From Vannielia sp. (lineage in GTDB: Bacteria; Pseudomonadota; Alphaproteobacteria; Rhodobacterales; Rhodobacteraceae): 64,000 bases of DNA. Of the stretch, positions 49,664-59,141 are shown piece by piece. The notes beneath the pieces are model-generated. The model saw nothing but the letters and a program-made list of their open reading frames with translations. It was not told the DNA's origin and ran no database searches. Position numbers and translations under genes: made by a program. The stretch covers positions 81,723-145,722 of the forward strand of contig NZ_JARGND010000001.1 of the NCBI RefSeq assembly GCF_029212645.1, written 5' to 3'. The stretch's first letter is position 1; the number at the start of each line of letters is the position of its first letter.

Positions 49664-51787
49664 TTGTTTCCTACGCCCCGTGTTCTTTCTCTTGCCGTTG
49701 CATCGGCCGGTTTCGTGCTTGCCGGTTCCGGAGATGGGGCCACCGCCCGCGAGCGGCTGTCGTTTTATGGCACCCCCGGCTTGGTGGATATGCCAACCGC
49801 CGGCGTTTTGCCGGATGGCAGCCTTGCGCTGACAACGGCGCACTACAGTCCCGTCACCCGCAATACGCTGGCCTTCCAGATCACCCCGCGCATCCTCGGC
49901 ACCTTCCGCTACTCGGCGCAGGGGCGGCTCGAATTTGCGGGCCAGGATTATTACGACCGCAGCTTCGATCTGCATTTCCTGCTGCGCGAGGAAGAGGGGT
50001 ATTGGCCCGCCATCGCCCTTGGCCTGCGGGATTTTGGCGGCACCGGGATCTATAGCGGCGAGTATCTCGTTGCCTCCAAGCACATCACCCCGCGGTTTCG
50101 TGTGACCGGCGGCATCGGCTGGGGCCGGTTTGCCGGGCGCGGGACCTTTGATAACCCTTTGGGCGTATTCTCCGAATCCCTTGAAACCCGCCCCGAAAGC
50201 AGCACCCGCACCGGGCAATTTTCGGCAAAGCAGTGGTTTCGCGGGCCTGCCGCCCTGTTTGGCGGGGTTGAATGGGCCGTGTCTGATCAGCTCACCTTTG
50301 TTGCCGAGTATTCCAGCGATCTCTACGAGCTTGAGAGCCAGATCGCGATGGATGCGCCCAGCTCGGCCTATAACTTTGGCCTCACCTACGCCTTCCGCAA
50401 CGGCGTAGATCTGTCGGCCTACTATCTTTACGGCAACGCGATCGGCATTTCGGCCTCCTACGTGATTGATCCGAACCGCCCGCGCAGCCAAGGCGGGCAG
50501 GAGGCCGGGCCACCGACTTTGCTGCCGCGCAACACCGTCGCCGCGCAAAGCTGGAACCTCCGCCAAGCCACTGCTCCCACCGTCCCCGCCAACGCGGCCC
50601 GCGATGCGCTTGAAGCACGGCTCGCCGCGCAGTCAATCCGGCTGCTGGGCTATGAGCGGCGCGGCGATACGCTTTACGCCGAGGTCGAAAGCGAGCGCTT
50701 CAATGCCCGCGCACAGGAGGCTGGCCGCACCTTCCGCCTCATGGCCAACACCGCGCATCCATCCGTCGAAACATTTGCCCTCACCCTCAGCAACAACGGC
50801 CAAAGGCAAACCACAATCACCCTGTCGCGCCGCGATCTGGAGGCGCTCGAAACCGACCTTGAGGGCGGATGGCACCTGCTCGCCCGCTCAGATATCCGCG
50901 ACAGCGTCAGCACCCCCCGGCCCCGCGAAGTCACCGGCGCCTATCCCAAATTTTCGTGGACTCTCGCCCCCTACCTCACAACCTCGCTGTTCGATCCTGA
51001 CGAGCCGCTGCGCTACGCCGCCGGAGCGCGCCTCTCTGCCGCCTATTCCCCGCGCCCCGGCCTCACCTTCGCAGGCCAGCTTAGCCAACCCGCGGTGAAT
51101 ACCATCGGGGAATCAACCCGCACGTCCAATTCGGTGCTGCCGCATGTGCGCTCCGACGCCACGCTCTACGCACAGGGCACGGATCTGCGGCTCGATTATG
51201 CCACCGCCGAGTATATGTTCCGCCCCGGCAAAGACCTGTTTGGCCGCGTCTCCGTTGGCTACCTTGAGGCCATGTTCGGCGGTGTCTCGGGTGAGCTGCT
51301 CTGGTATCCGCTCAACAGCCGCCTCGCCCTCGGAGTCGAGATCAATTACGCCGTTCAGCGCGAGTTTGATCAGGGGCTGTCGTTCCAGGATTACTCCGTC
51401 TGGACAGGCCACGCCTCTGCCTACTACGACCTTGGCAAAGGCTATAAGGGCCAAATTGATGCAGGTCGCTACCTCGCCGGGGATTGGGGCGCCACATTCA
51501 CCCTGTCGCGGCAATTCAACAACGGCTTCACCGTTGGCGCCTTCGCCACCTTCACCGATGTCTCCTACGATGATTTTGGCGAAGGCAGCTTTGACAAGGG
51601 CATCTTCATCGAAGTGCCCCTGGCCTGGATCATCGGGCGGCCAACGCTACGCACCGTCAACCAAACCCTGCGCCCCGTGCTGCGCGACGGCGGTGCGCGG
51701 CTCAATGTGCGCAATCGCCTTTATGATACCGTAAGCCCCTATCGCGGCGCTGCGGTGGCCGCCAGCTGGGGGAAGTTCCTGCGATGA
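49664..51787 (+). CDS. yjbH: YjbH/GfcD-like outer-membrane polysaccharide-locus protein
   Basis: 707 residues from TTG 49664, with CCGGAG seven bases upstream. A signal-like hydrophobic N-terminus is followed by ERLSFYGTPGLVDMPTAGVL and LPDGSLALTTAHYSPVTRNT, the hallmark of YjbH. Many amphipathic beta strands suggest an outer-membrane barrel (two in known YjbH models). Ends with TVSPYRGAAVAASWGKFLR. In E. coli yjbEFGH and gfcABCD assist exopolysaccharide secretion. Here it forms an operon with the YjbF-like lipoprotein (4-base overlap) and the Wza-like protein; no YjbG/GfcC homologue is seen. Confidence 0.88.
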   Translation: MFPTPRVLSLAVASAGFVLAGSGDGATARERLSFYGTPGLVDMPTAGVLPDGSLALTTAHYSPVTRNTLAFQITPRILGTFRYSAQGRLEFAGQDYYDRSFDLHFLLREEEGYWPAIALGLRDFGGTGIYSGEYLVASKHITPRFRVTGGIGWGRFAGRGTFDNPLGVFSESLETRPESSTRTGQFSAKQWFRGPAALFGGVEWAVSDQLTFVAEYSSDLYELESQIAMDAPSSAYNFGLTYAFRNGVDLSAYYLYGNAIGISASYVIDPNRPRSQGGQEAGPPTLLPRNTVAAQSWNLRQATAPTVPANAARDALEARLAAQSIRLLGYERRGDTLYAEVESERFNARAQEAGRTFRLMANTAHPSVETFALTLSNNGQRQTTITLSRRDLEALETDLEGGWHLLARSDIRDSVSTPRPREVTGAYPKFSWTLAPYLTTSLFDPDEPLRYAAGARLSAAYSPRPGLTFAGQLSQPAVNTIGESTRTSNSVLPHVRSDATLYAQGTDLRLDYATAEYMFRPGKDLFGRVSVGYLEAMFGGVSGELLWYPLNSRLALGVEINYAVQREFDQGLSFQDYSVWTGHASAYYDLGKGYKGQIDAGRYLAGDWGATFTLSRQFNNGFTVGAFATFTDVSYDDFGEGSFDKGIFIEVPLAWIIGRPTLRTVNQTLRPVLRDGGARLNVRNRLYDTVSPYRGAAVAASWGKFLR

Positions 51788-52458
51788 AATCGCCTTTCAC
51801 CCGCCCCCTGATGCGCCGCGCCACCCTTGGCCTTGTTGCTGCGGCCTGCCTGCTGATCACCGGCTGCGCCACCGGCGGGCGCCTGGGCACCACCAGCGCC
51901 CCCACCCCGGTGCAGGAGCAACGCCAAGCCGCCGCTGAGTTTGCCCGCCTGGTCGAAAGCGGCGCTCCGGCGAAGCAGGTCGCGGTGCTTGAAGGCGGCA
52001 ATCCCACCATCGCCGTGCTCAAGACCCGCCGCGCCGGGGCCGAAACCTACGTCACCCCCGATGGGGTCACCCTGCGGATGCGCGATGGTTTGCTGACCGG
52101 CACCGCCGGGCTTGGCAACGATATCCAGAACTCTGATCTTGCACAGGTTTCGGCCTTGCTGCGCAGCCGCAACGGTGGCGTGGCCGAGCGCTTCCAAACC
52201 TTCCTCACAGGGGAGTACCGGGCCGTTACCCGCACCTACCTGTGCACAATATCCCCCCAAGGCCCCGCCGAGATTGACCTCGCCACCCGTGACGGTCAGT
52301 TACGCAAGGTAAAGACCCGCCTGATGCAGGAAGACTGTCGCAGCCTCGATCAAACCTTCCGCAACTTCTATTGGTTGCGCGGCGACCGCATTGTGCAATC
52401 GCGGCAATGGGCCGGGGCCGTATCGGGGATGCTGGTGCTCCGCGATCTGGTGAATTAA
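51784..52458 (+). CDS. yjbF: YjbF/GfcB-family lipoprotein
   Basis: 224 residues. The N-terminus MKSPFTRPLMRRATLGLVAA and lipobox LLITGC (Cys at about residue 27) mark an outer-membrane or periplasmic lipoprotein. The body matches YjbF: VTPDGVTLRMRDGLLTGTAG and GLGNDIQNSDLAQVSALLRS, then YWLRGDRIVQSRQWAGAVSG at the C-terminus. Overlaps yjbH by four bases. Partner of YjbH in polysaccharide export. Confidence 0.88.
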   Translation: MKSPFTRPLMRRATLGLVAAACLLITGCATGGRLGTTSAPTPVQEQRQAAAEFARLVESGAPAKQVAVLEGGNPTIAVLKTRRAGAETYVTPDGVTLRMRDGLLTGTAGLGNDIQNSDLAQVSALLRSRNGGVAERFQTFLTGEYRAVTRTYLCTISPQGPAEIDLATRDGQLRKVKTRLMQEDCRSLDQTFRNFYWLRGDRIVQSRQWAGAVSGMLVLRDLVN

Positions 52459-52520
52459 CTGCTTCGCAGCACCGTCCGAAAATGAAAAACACGACCATGA
52501 CGCCGGAAAGAGAGACAAAG

Positions 52521-53885
52521 ATGATGCGCTGGATCACCACATTTGGCCTGGTATTGGCCCTCTCCGCCTGCGGGGCCGTCTATCACAGCCCCAAGGTGCG
52601 CGACGGTGTCGTTGATGGCACCCGCGTTCGCGTCGTCCCGATAGACGCCGAAACAACCCGCCTCGCCAATCGCTCTACCTATCGTCCGCGCGGCCTGCCT
52701 TCGGTGTTCACCACCGGCGCTGGTGGCGGCAGCGGGCTGCGCACGGGCGGCGCGGCCCCCCAGCCGGTGCTCACCGCCTCTGCCCGCCCCGGTCCCCTTG
52801 AAAGCCGCCTGCCACCCAATGCCGCGCCCGGCCCCTATACCATCGGCATCAGCGATGTGGTCCTGCTGGCCACGCCGCGCAGCAACGACTCGGTCACAGA
52901 GCTGACCGGCCTGCTCGCCGCGCAAAACGCGCGCCAAGGCTACACCGTTCAGGATGACGGCGCGATTGCCATCCCCAATGTTGGCCGGGTGAGAATCGCC
53001 GGGATGACCGTTGAAGAAGCCGAAAACGCCCTGTTTCAACGCCTCGTCGAAAGCCAGATTGATCCAACCTTCTCGCTCGAAATCGCCGAGTTCAACGCCC
53101 GCCGCGTGGCCGTGGGCGGCGCTGTTGGCAAGCCGGGTGTGGTGCCTGTCGCCCTGTCCCCGCTGTATCTGGATGAGGCCCTCGCCACCGCCGGTGGTAT
53201 CAACGTCGCTGATGAAGAATACGCCGCGATCCGCATCTACCGCGACGGCACACTCTATCAAATCCCGCTTTCCGCGTTCAATGCCCGCTCCGATCACCGC
53301 CGCATTCGGCTGGTCAACGGAGATTCGGTCTTCGTAGACACCGAGTATGATCTCGGGCAGGCGCAAGACTACTTCGAGCAGCAGATCGCGCTGGCCAATT
53401 TCCGCAGCTCGCAGCGTCAGGCCGCTCTCGGCGCGCTCTCGACCGAAATCGCCATCCGCCGCAACGCGCTCACAGAAGCACGGCAAAATTATCTCGCCCG
53501 CGCCGATCTGGGCGCAATCAAGCGGGATCATGCGTATATCACCGGCGAGGTCAAAACCCAAAGCCGCTTCACCTTGCCTTTCGAGCAGCAATCAACCCTG
53601 GCCGATGCGCTTTTTGAAGCGGCCGAAGGCGTGCCGGTGTTCACCGGAAACGTGCGCCAGATCTATGTGCTCCGAGCGTCCAATAACCCGGCCGAGTTTG
53701 GCGCTGTCACGGCGTGGCACCTTGATGCGGGCAATGCCGCCAACTTCACCCTGGCCGCGCAGTTTGAACTGCGCCCGAATGATGTGATCTTCGTCGCCGA
53801 ACAGCCCGTCACCCGGTGGAACCGCGTGATCCGCCAGATCACCCCATCGCTTATCACCACCTCGATCAGTGCGGCGTCAAACTAG
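52521..53885 (+). CDS. Polysaccharide export lipoprotein (Wza/KpsD-like)
   Basis: 454 residues from ATG 52521 (MMRWITTFGLVLALSACGAV); the lipobox LSAC puts the lipidated Cys near residue 18. The PES domain is GPYTIGISDVVLLATPRSND, and YTVQDDGAIAIPNVGRVRIA, followed by SLBB-type repeats (RRVAVGGAVGKPGVVPVALS, and GDHAYITGEVKTQS-like DHAYITGEVKTQSRFTLPFE). It should form the outer-membrane channel working with the Wzc-like kinase at 37.4-39.6 kb. The frame is open upstream but that overlaps yjbF. Ends nine bases inside the convergent glycosyltransferase gene. Confidence 0.92.
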   Translation: MMRWITTFGLVLALSACGAVYHSPKVRDGVVDGTRVRVVPIDAETTRLANRSTYRPRGLPSVFTTGAGGGSGLRTGGAAPQPVLTASARPGPLESRLPPNAAPGPYTIGISDVVLLATPRSNDSVTELTGLLAAQNARQGYTVQDDGAIAIPNVGRVRIAGMTVEEAENALFQRLVESQIDPTFSLEIAEFNARRVAVGGAVGKPGVVPVALSPLYLDEALATAGGINVADEEYAAIRIYRDGTLYQIPLSAFNARSDHRRIRLVNGDSVFVDTEYDLGQAQDYFEQQIALANFRSSQRQAALGALSTEIAIRRNALTEARQNYLARADLGAIKRDHAYITGEVKTQSRFTLPFEQQSTLADALFEAAEGVPVFTGNVRQIYVLRASNNPAEFGAVTAWHLDAGNAANFTLAAQFELRPNDVIFVAEQPVTRWNRVIRQITPSLITTSISAASN

Positions 53886-54782
53886 GGGCAGGCCCGGTGA
53901 AACCGGTGGGTGATAGCGCTCCACCTCGCGCCGCGCCCGCAGGTAGCCGCTTAACCGGCCTTTGAACACGCCCCAGCCATATTGCATCTTGGCGCGCTCT
54001 CCCTTGAGCGCGGCCTTGCCCATGGTGCCAAGCGCCCGCAGGATGAAATGGGTCGCATGGCCCAAGCCGTATCCATGGCGCATCCACACATATCCCATAC
54101 CCTGGGAGTAGCTGGATACACGCGCGACCATCTTTGCATCCATCTCACTCAAGTTGAGCGGCGGATGGTGGGCAATGATCTCTGGATCGTAGTATTCACG
54201 AAATCCGCAAGCCATCGCCTTGAGCGAAAGGTCCTGCGCCTCGCCAGCGCCCCAAAAGGTGCCAGCGCCAACGCCCAGGTTTTCATCCCAGCCCTCGATG
54301 GTTTTCAGAACCTCGCGGCGCATAATCATGATCCACTCTACCTGCGTCGTCCAAACTGTGCGCCGGTCCACCCACATCGCCTCGGTTTGGTAGCGCCCAC
54401 CACGACCCTCCGGGCAACGCCCGGTAACGACATCCGCACCCGTCTCTTCCAGCTTCGCCAGCGCCTTTTCGATGAAATCATCCGGATAGTAGCAATCGTC
54501 ATCCGGGAAAAAGATCACATCCCCCTTGCTTTCCCGCCAGCCATGGTTGCGGCTCTTGTTCAGCCCGCGCAGCGCCGGATCGTGGATGTGGCGGATCGGC
54601 AGATCGGGGAACTCCGCAAGGATCGGCACCAAACGGTCATCTTCGTTCTGGTCCACCACGAGGATCTCGTCGGCCTTGCGGGTCTGGCGCATGAAGCTCT
54701 CCAGCAATGGCCTGATCTCCTCGGCCCGCCCCATGGTGGGCACGATCGGCGATACGATCAGCGGTTTGGTCTGTGCAGTCAT
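53877..54782 (-). CDS. Glycosyltransferase family 2 protein
   Basis: 301-residue GT-A enzyme. It has VSPIVPTMGRAEEIRPLLES, the nucleotide-binding EILVVDQNEDD, and the metal-binding Asp cluster in KGDVIFFPDDDCYYPDDFIE (about residue 85). A C-terminal GWDENLGVGAGTFWGAGEAQ region supplies the ED-like acceptor motif. Sugar donor unknown. Seven bases downstream of the flippase gene on the same strand, in a minus-strand unit sulfotransferase-flippase-glycosyltransferase. Confidence 0.9.
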   Translation of the reverse strand: MTAQTKPLIVSPIVPTMGRAEEIRPLLESFMRQTRKADEILVVDQNEDDRLVPILAEFPDLPIRHIHDPALRGLNKSRNHGWRESKGDVIFFPDDDCYYPDDFIEKALAKLEETGADVVTGRCPEGRGGRYQTEAMWVDRRTVWTTQVEWIMIMRREVLKTIEGWDENLGVGAGTFWGAGEAQDLSLKAMACGFREYYDPEIIAHHPPLNLSEMDAKMVARVSSYSQGMGYVWMRHGYGLGHATHFILRALGTMGKAALKGERAKMQYGWGVFKGRLSGYLRARREVERYHPPVSPGLPLV

Positions 54783-54789
54783 GCCGGCG

Positions 54790-56100
54790 TCACTTCCTGT
54801 GCTGTTTTCCTGTCAGCTTGCGGGCCATTGCCCCAAACTCCGCGCGCACCTCTTTGATGTGGCGCGCTTTCACCGCGAACATGCCGCAACTCACCCCAAG
54901 CGTGCGGCGCACCGCCAGCCAGCCCATGGCATAGGCCACCGCCTGCACCCCGGCAAAAATCATCGCCGCGCCCTGCGCCGATGTGGCGGTGAGCAGCAAA
55001 ACCACCAGCAAAACCGCCGATGCGGTCACGATGGCCGATGCAATGCGCTCGCGGCCCCGCATGTTGAGCAACACCTGAAACGGCCCAAAGATCGCCGTCA
55101 TCGAGTTGCCGATCAGCAGGAACACCATCGTCGGGAAGGCCGCGTAGTAGTTTGGCCCAAGCGCCCAAAGCATTGCCGTGCCAAAGGCCATCACCGCCAC
55201 AAGGCCAAAGATGCCCGAGAGCAGCATCAAAGCACTCGTTCGCGCAACGGTTTCCTGCAACTCGGATGCTTCGGCGCGCGCCAGTTCCGGGGCCACGGCG
55301 GTGCGCACCGCCGCCACCAGAAAGAACGAAAGCTGCGCCACCCGGTCGGCGGCAAAGAACAGCGCCGCCTCGACCAGGCCCGATTGCATCCCCACAAACA
55401 GCCCCGGCGCGCGCATCACAATGATGCCCGAGGCTGTGCCCGGCCACACCGCCAGCGCCACCGGCAGATGGACGCGTGTTGGCCACGCCGCCGTGATCCC
55501 GCCAATCGCCTGGCGCACCCAGTTCACCTGTAGCCCCGCTGTCAGCAACAGCGCCACTACGTAAAGCGCGAACAGCCCAATCGCGGTGGCTTGCCCGGTG
55601 AGCAATAGGGCCGCCGCCAGCACCGCAAAGACCAGCGTGCGCACAAAGGCTTCCCCGATCAGCGCCCGCCGCAGCCGATCACTCGCGCGCAGCATATCGC
55701 GGCTCAGCCCAATCATCGCCGTCAGGAAAATCGCCACAACCACCAGCGCTGCCGATCCTACCGAGGCCGTCACCGGCGATACCACGCCAAAGGCCAACCC
55801 CCCCAGCAGAACCGCCGCCAGCAGGGCCGACGCCCCAAGCGATATGCCCATTCCTTCCCCGAGCAGCGCCCGCATGCCACCGGTCTCGCCCTGCGCCCAC
55901 ATCGGCGCTCCAAACCGCAGGGAAATTACATCATACCCCAGCGTCAGAACGGTGCCGCCAAGGATCGTCAGGTTGATCAGGAAGAACAACTCCCCAAAGG
56001 CCTCCTGCGAGACCATCCGCGCCAAAAGCATCGTGAGCACAACCCAAATGGCCGTGCCCATCAGCCGGATCGCAAGAGCCTGAATACTGCTTCTAAGCAT
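54790..56100 (-). CDS. Oligosaccharide flippase (Wzx/MATE-like)
   Basis: 436 residues with about twelve to fourteen membrane segments. N-terminal LARMVSQEAFGELFFLINLT is typical of the polysaccharide-exporter (PST) family. It would move lipid-linked repeat units across the inner membrane for the polymerase at 43.3-44.7 kb. Its ATG overlaps the preceding sulfotransferase stop by one base, so the pair is coupled. Confidence 0.87.
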   Translation of the reverse strand: MLRSSIQALAIRLMGTAIWVVLTMLLARMVSQEAFGELFFLINLTILGGTVLTLGYDVISLRFGAPMWAQGETGGMRALLGEGMGISLGASALLAAVLLGGLAFGVVSPVTASVGSAALVVVAIFLTAMIGLSRDMLRASDRLRRALIGEAFVRTLVFAVLAAALLLTGQATAIGLFALYVVALLLTAGLQVNWVRQAIGGITAAWPTRVHLPVALAVWPGTASGIIVMRAPGLFVGMQSGLVEAALFFAADRVAQLSFFLVAAVRTAVAPELARAEASELQETVARTSALMLLSGIFGLVAVMAFGTAMLWALGPNYYAAFPTMVFLLIGNSMTAIFGPFQVLLNMRGRERIASAIVTASAVLLVVLLLTATSAQGAAMIFAGVQAVAYAMGWLAVRRTLGVSCGMFAVKARHIKEVRAEFGAMARKLTGKQHRK

Positions 56101-56891
56101 CAGCAGCTTTCTTCCAGACCGTCAAACAAGGCTCGATCCAGCGGGTTCATCTCTTCAAATCTGGGCCGAAACGCCTTGATGCCGTTCCACTGCTCCGACC
56201 TCAGCTTGATATTGCGATAAAGAAACCCGAAATCTCCTCGTGCCGCCTGTTGCAACGCACCCATGGCAAGCCCCGGCGTCTTGTTGGAAACGACGGCGTG
56301 ATTGGTCCAGCCAAGCCGGTGGCACAGCGCCTGGAACGCGTTTTTGTTGTAAAGGTCAGCCCGGAAATCAATCGCCGCCAGTGCCTCGCCCGCCGCCGCC
56401 GCCAAAGCAGCATCACCTGCCTTGCAGACACCAAGGCCGCCCGCCAGCATCCGGGTATAGTATTCTGGCTGGCGAAACATCAACGAATGGTGCGGAAAAA
56501 ATTGGTCAATCGGCGTCGCAGGCGCATTCCCTCGTGCCATCGCATACCGGTAATTCGAAACAAGCCTGTCCCAAGGGTCTCGCAAGAACGTCAGGCTAAA
56601 CACGCGCGGATCATCGCGCAGCGCAGGGTATATCTGGCTGCCCCACTCGGTCGCCACAAAGGTCACACCCAGCGTTTCGCAGTGATCCACAAAAGCCCGT
56701 TGCTCTGCTTCATCCATGCGCCAAATCGGAATTTCCCAGCCGTTCTCATCCACCGGGTTGCCGTTGTAATGGCGCGGATAAAACCGCTCCCCGTTCAATC
56801 CAGCCTCTGCAATCACCGAACTGCCGCCAGCCTTGTGGAAATGTTGAAACCAAACAAGGCGGTAAGGTTTCGCGGTGAGGGTGTCATGCAT
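56100..56891 (-). CDS. Sulfotransferase-family protein 2
   Basis: 263 residues from ATG 56891 (MHDTLTAKPYRLVWFQHFHK); ATG codons at 56939 and 57005 are alternatives. The 5'-phosphosulfate loop is WFQHFHKAGGSSVIAEAG (about residue 13) and the 3'-phosphate motif LTFLRDPWDRLVSNYRYAMA (about residue 100). Same superfamily as proteins 1 and 3 of the locus but clearly different in sequence, so not a recent duplicate. First gene of the coupled unit with flippase and glycosyltransferase 2. Divergent from sulfotransferase 3. Confidence 0.78.
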   Translation of the reverse strand: MHDTLTAKPYRLVWFQHFHKAGGSSVIAEAGLNGERFYPRHYNGNPVDENGWEIPIWRMDEAEQRAFVDHCETLGVTFVATEWGSQIYPALRDDPRVFSLTFLRDPWDRLVSNYRYAMARGNAPATPIDQFFPHHSLMFRQPEYYTRMLAGGLGVCKAGDAALAAAAGEALAAIDFRADLYNKNAFQALCHRLGWTNHAVVSNKTPGLAMGALQQAARGDFGFLYRNIKLRSEQWNGIKAFRPRFEEMNPLDRALFDGLEESC

Positions 56892-57135
56892 GAGCGGGGT
56901 CTGCCTTCGGGTTTGCCACATTTCTAAAGCATCCCTCATCACGATACCATCATGTTTATGTTGCAGTGCAGCATTTTGGTGCGAACCGCAGCTCTCGCAA
57001 CCCATCTCACACGCCCTGCCCTCGCCCTACAGGCCTTTCGAAACGCCCTGATCTGTGAAAGGATTCTGGTAATGCCCGCCCTGACGGCAAGCGCCCACTT
57101 GCTCCCGTAAGTAACCCCACAGGAAACGCAGCCCC

Positions 57136-58089
57136 ATGAGCCAGATCGCCAACCTTTTTCTTGTCGGGGCCCCCAAGAGCGGAACAACCTTTCTGTTTGA
57201 TCTGCTCAAGCCCAGTCCGGCCATTTTCTGCCCGGAAAACAAGGAGCCCGCCTATTTTCTTGTGGCGGATCGTATGGTCCGGTTTCGCGAGGCCGATGTG
57301 CGTCCACCCTCGCTGGTCTATGGGCGCAAAGAGTATGAGGCGCTTTACGCCACCGCCACGAATGAGACCTACCGGATCGACGCCAGCACGCATTACCTGT
57401 CCTCCCCCGAAACCGCAGAGCGCATCAAAGCCGCCGCGCCGGACTCGCGCATTGTCGCGGTTCTGCGCGAGCCTGTGTCGCGGGCGTTTTCGCATTACCT
57501 GATGGGCATACGCGATGGTTACATCACGGAGTCCTTCGAAGAGGCTCTGGCCCAGGAAGACGCCGAAATGAGCGATCCAACCCCGCTTTGGGCCGAGCAT
57601 TTCCGCATCCTGCGTCGGTCGCTCTATCTTGATGGGTTGCACGCCTATCTCAAGGCGTTTGGGCCTGATCGGGTGCGGGTTTACCTGTTTTCCGACCTCA
57701 AGGAAGACCCCGATTGGCTGGTCAACGACCTGGGCGAATTTCTGGGGATTGATCTATCGCATTCGTCTCAAAACGCCGAAACCGCGAACAAAAATGCCTA
57801 TGCCGAGGCTCGTTTTCCCCGGATCAACCGCATGGTGGCGCAGTATCGGACCTCCCGGTTCCGATTGCTGGCAAACCGCATCCTTCCGCCTGCCGCACGG
57901 CGGTTTTTGCGCGAAAAGTTTGATGCGGTTCGCCTGAAGCAAGCCGCAAAACCACAGATCACCGCCGAGCAGCGAGACATGCTTCAAAACCGGTTGGGAG
58001 AGGATTATCGGCAGGCCCTCGAATTGGCCACCGAAACAGGCATCCTCAAACGGCCCGCAAAAGATCACAGCCCCTCGCAGCCCTCCTAG
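57136..58089 (+). CDS. Sulfotransferase-family protein 3
   Basis: 317 residues. Classical sulfotransferase layout: 5'-phosphosulfate loop FLVGAPKSGTTFLFDLLKPS (residues 8-27), 3'-phosphate motif IVAVLREPVSRAFSHYLMGI (about residue 115), and GLHAYLKAFGPDRVRVYLFS with the typical DL region. Closest in style to heparan-sulfate-type/Stf0-like bacterial sulfotransferases, so the best candidate for sulfating the polysaccharide. Ends 56 bp before tRNA-Lys copy 2, so it is the last gene of the bracketed locus. Confidence 0.85.
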   Translation: MSQIANLFLVGAPKSGTTFLFDLLKPSPAIFCPENKEPAYFLVADRMVRFREADVRPPSLVYGRKEYEALYATATNETYRIDASTHYLSSPETAERIKAAAPDSRIVAVLREPVSRAFSHYLMGIRDGYITESFEEALAQEDAEMSDPTPLWAEHFRILRRSLYLDGLHAYLKAFGPDRVRVYLFSDLKEDPDWLVNDLGEFLGIDLSHSSQNAETANKNAYAEARFPRINRMVAQYRTSRFRLLANRILPPAARRFLREKFDAVRLKQAAKPQITAEQRDMLQNRLGEDYRQALELATETGILKRPAKDHSPSQPS

Positions 58090-58145
58090 GGCTCCCCGCG
58101 CGATAGCAGGCCCAAGGCACCCGCCTGTCATATGTCAGTGTAAAA

Positions 58146-58221
58146 TGGTGAGCCGTGTTGGGTTCGAACCAACGACCTACTGATTAAAAGTCAGTTGCTC
58201 TACCAACTGAGCTAACGGCCC
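58146..58221 (-). tRNA. tRNA-Lys (anticodon UUU), copy 2
   Basis: 76 nt with encoded CCA. Same acceptor, D and anticodon arms as copy 1. The T-stem is GTTGG/CCAAC here and GCTGG/CCAGC in copy 1, a compensated pair change that shows both are under selection. The variable loop has AGGTC in place of GGGTC. Confidence 0.96.
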
Positions 58222-58235
58222 ACTCTGAAGTCCGG

Positions 58236-58264
58236 TCTCTAGGCAATCCCTTCGCGCGGGTAAA
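58236..58264 (-). promoter_or_regulatory. Promoter of tRNA-Lys copy 2
   Basis: Minus strand -35 TTTACC (58259-58264), 17 bp, -10 TAGAGA (58236-58241), tRNA start 14 bp later. Matches the layout of copy 1. Confidence 0.62.
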
Positions 58265-58322
58265 GCGCAAATCTGCCTCACCGGGCTAGAAAGCCGCATC
58301 CTGCGCCTGTATATCCCCATCC

Positions 58323-59141
58323 ATGCGCAAAACCGCTCCCCCTCGCGGCCTGCCCTTCATGAAGATGCACGGGCTGGGCAATGACTTCGTGGTGCTCGAT
58401 CACCGCGCGGGCGGCCCCCCTGTCACCACCGCCCTGGCAACCATGCTGGCGGACCGTCATCGCGGCGTCGGCTTTGATCAGCTTGCGGTGATTCTCCCCG
58501 CCGAGGGCGCCGATGCTCACCTGACCTTCTATAACGCCGATGGTTCGCTCTCCGCCGCCTGCGGCAATGCCACCCGCTGCATCGCCCGCTACCTGATGGA
58601 GGAGAGCAGCCAAAGCGCCCTCACCCTGCAAACCGACCGTGGCACACTGCCCTGCGTCGATGCAGGCGCGGGGCAAACTTCGGTTAACATGGGCGCACCG
58701 CTCACCGCCTGGCAGGATATCCCCCTCGCCCATGAGGTTGATACCCTCGCGCTGCCGCTCGATGGCGCGCCCACGGCCACCAGCATGGGCAACCCGCATT
58801 GCACCTTCTTCGTGCCCGATGCCGAGGCGGTTGATCTCGCCACCCTCGGCCCTGCTTTTGAGCATGATCCGCTGTTCCCCGAGCGCACCAACGTGCAGTT
58901 CGCCCACCTCATCGGCCCCGATCACCTGCGGATGCGGGTGTGGGAGCGCGGCACCGGCATCACGCTGGCCTCCGGCTCCTCCTCCTGCGCCACCGCCGTG
59001 GCCGCCGCGCGGCGCGGCCTCACCTCGCGCACCGTCACCATCGCGCTTGACGGCGGCACCATCCATATCGACTGGCGCGAGGATGGCGTCTGGATGACCG
59101 GGCCAACCGCCCATGTGTTCAACGGGCAGCTGATCCCATGA
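58323..59141 (+). CDS. dapF: Diaminopimelate epimerase
   Basis: Interconverts LL- and meso-diaminopimelate for lysine and peptidoglycan synthesis. The 272-residue product has [20 protein letters not shown], the first catalytic cysteine in [16 protein letters not shown] (about residue 82), and the second in [20 protein letters not shown] (about residue 220). ATG 58323 is used; ATG 58359 (MKMHGLGND) is the alternative. Overlaps mtaB by four bases. Confidence 0.95.
   Translation: MRKTAPPRGLPFMKMHGLGNDFVVLDHRAGGPPVTTALATMLADRHRGVGFDQLAVILPAEGADAHLTFYNADGSLSAACGNATRCIARYLMEESSQSALTLQTDRGTLPCVDAGAGQTSVNMGAPLTAWQDIPLAHEVDTLALPLDGAPTATSMGNPHCTFFVPDAEAVDLATLGPAFEHDPLFPERTNVQFAHLIGPDHLRMRVWERGTGITLASGSSSCATAVAAARRGLTSRTVTIALDGGTIHIDWREDGVWMTGPTAHVFNGQLIP

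Noticed and set aside
56964-56974. TTGCAGTGCAG near the sulfotransferase 2/3 divergent region as a fifth copy of the TGCA palindrome
   Set aside because: The spacer between TGCA halves is one base instead of two and the T/A flanks are missing.
37202-58221. tRNA-Lys pair as attL/attR of an integrated element
   Set aside because: No integrase, excisionase or phage core gene lies inside, both copies are full-length tRNAs with their own promoters, and the T-stem difference argues against a recent integration.
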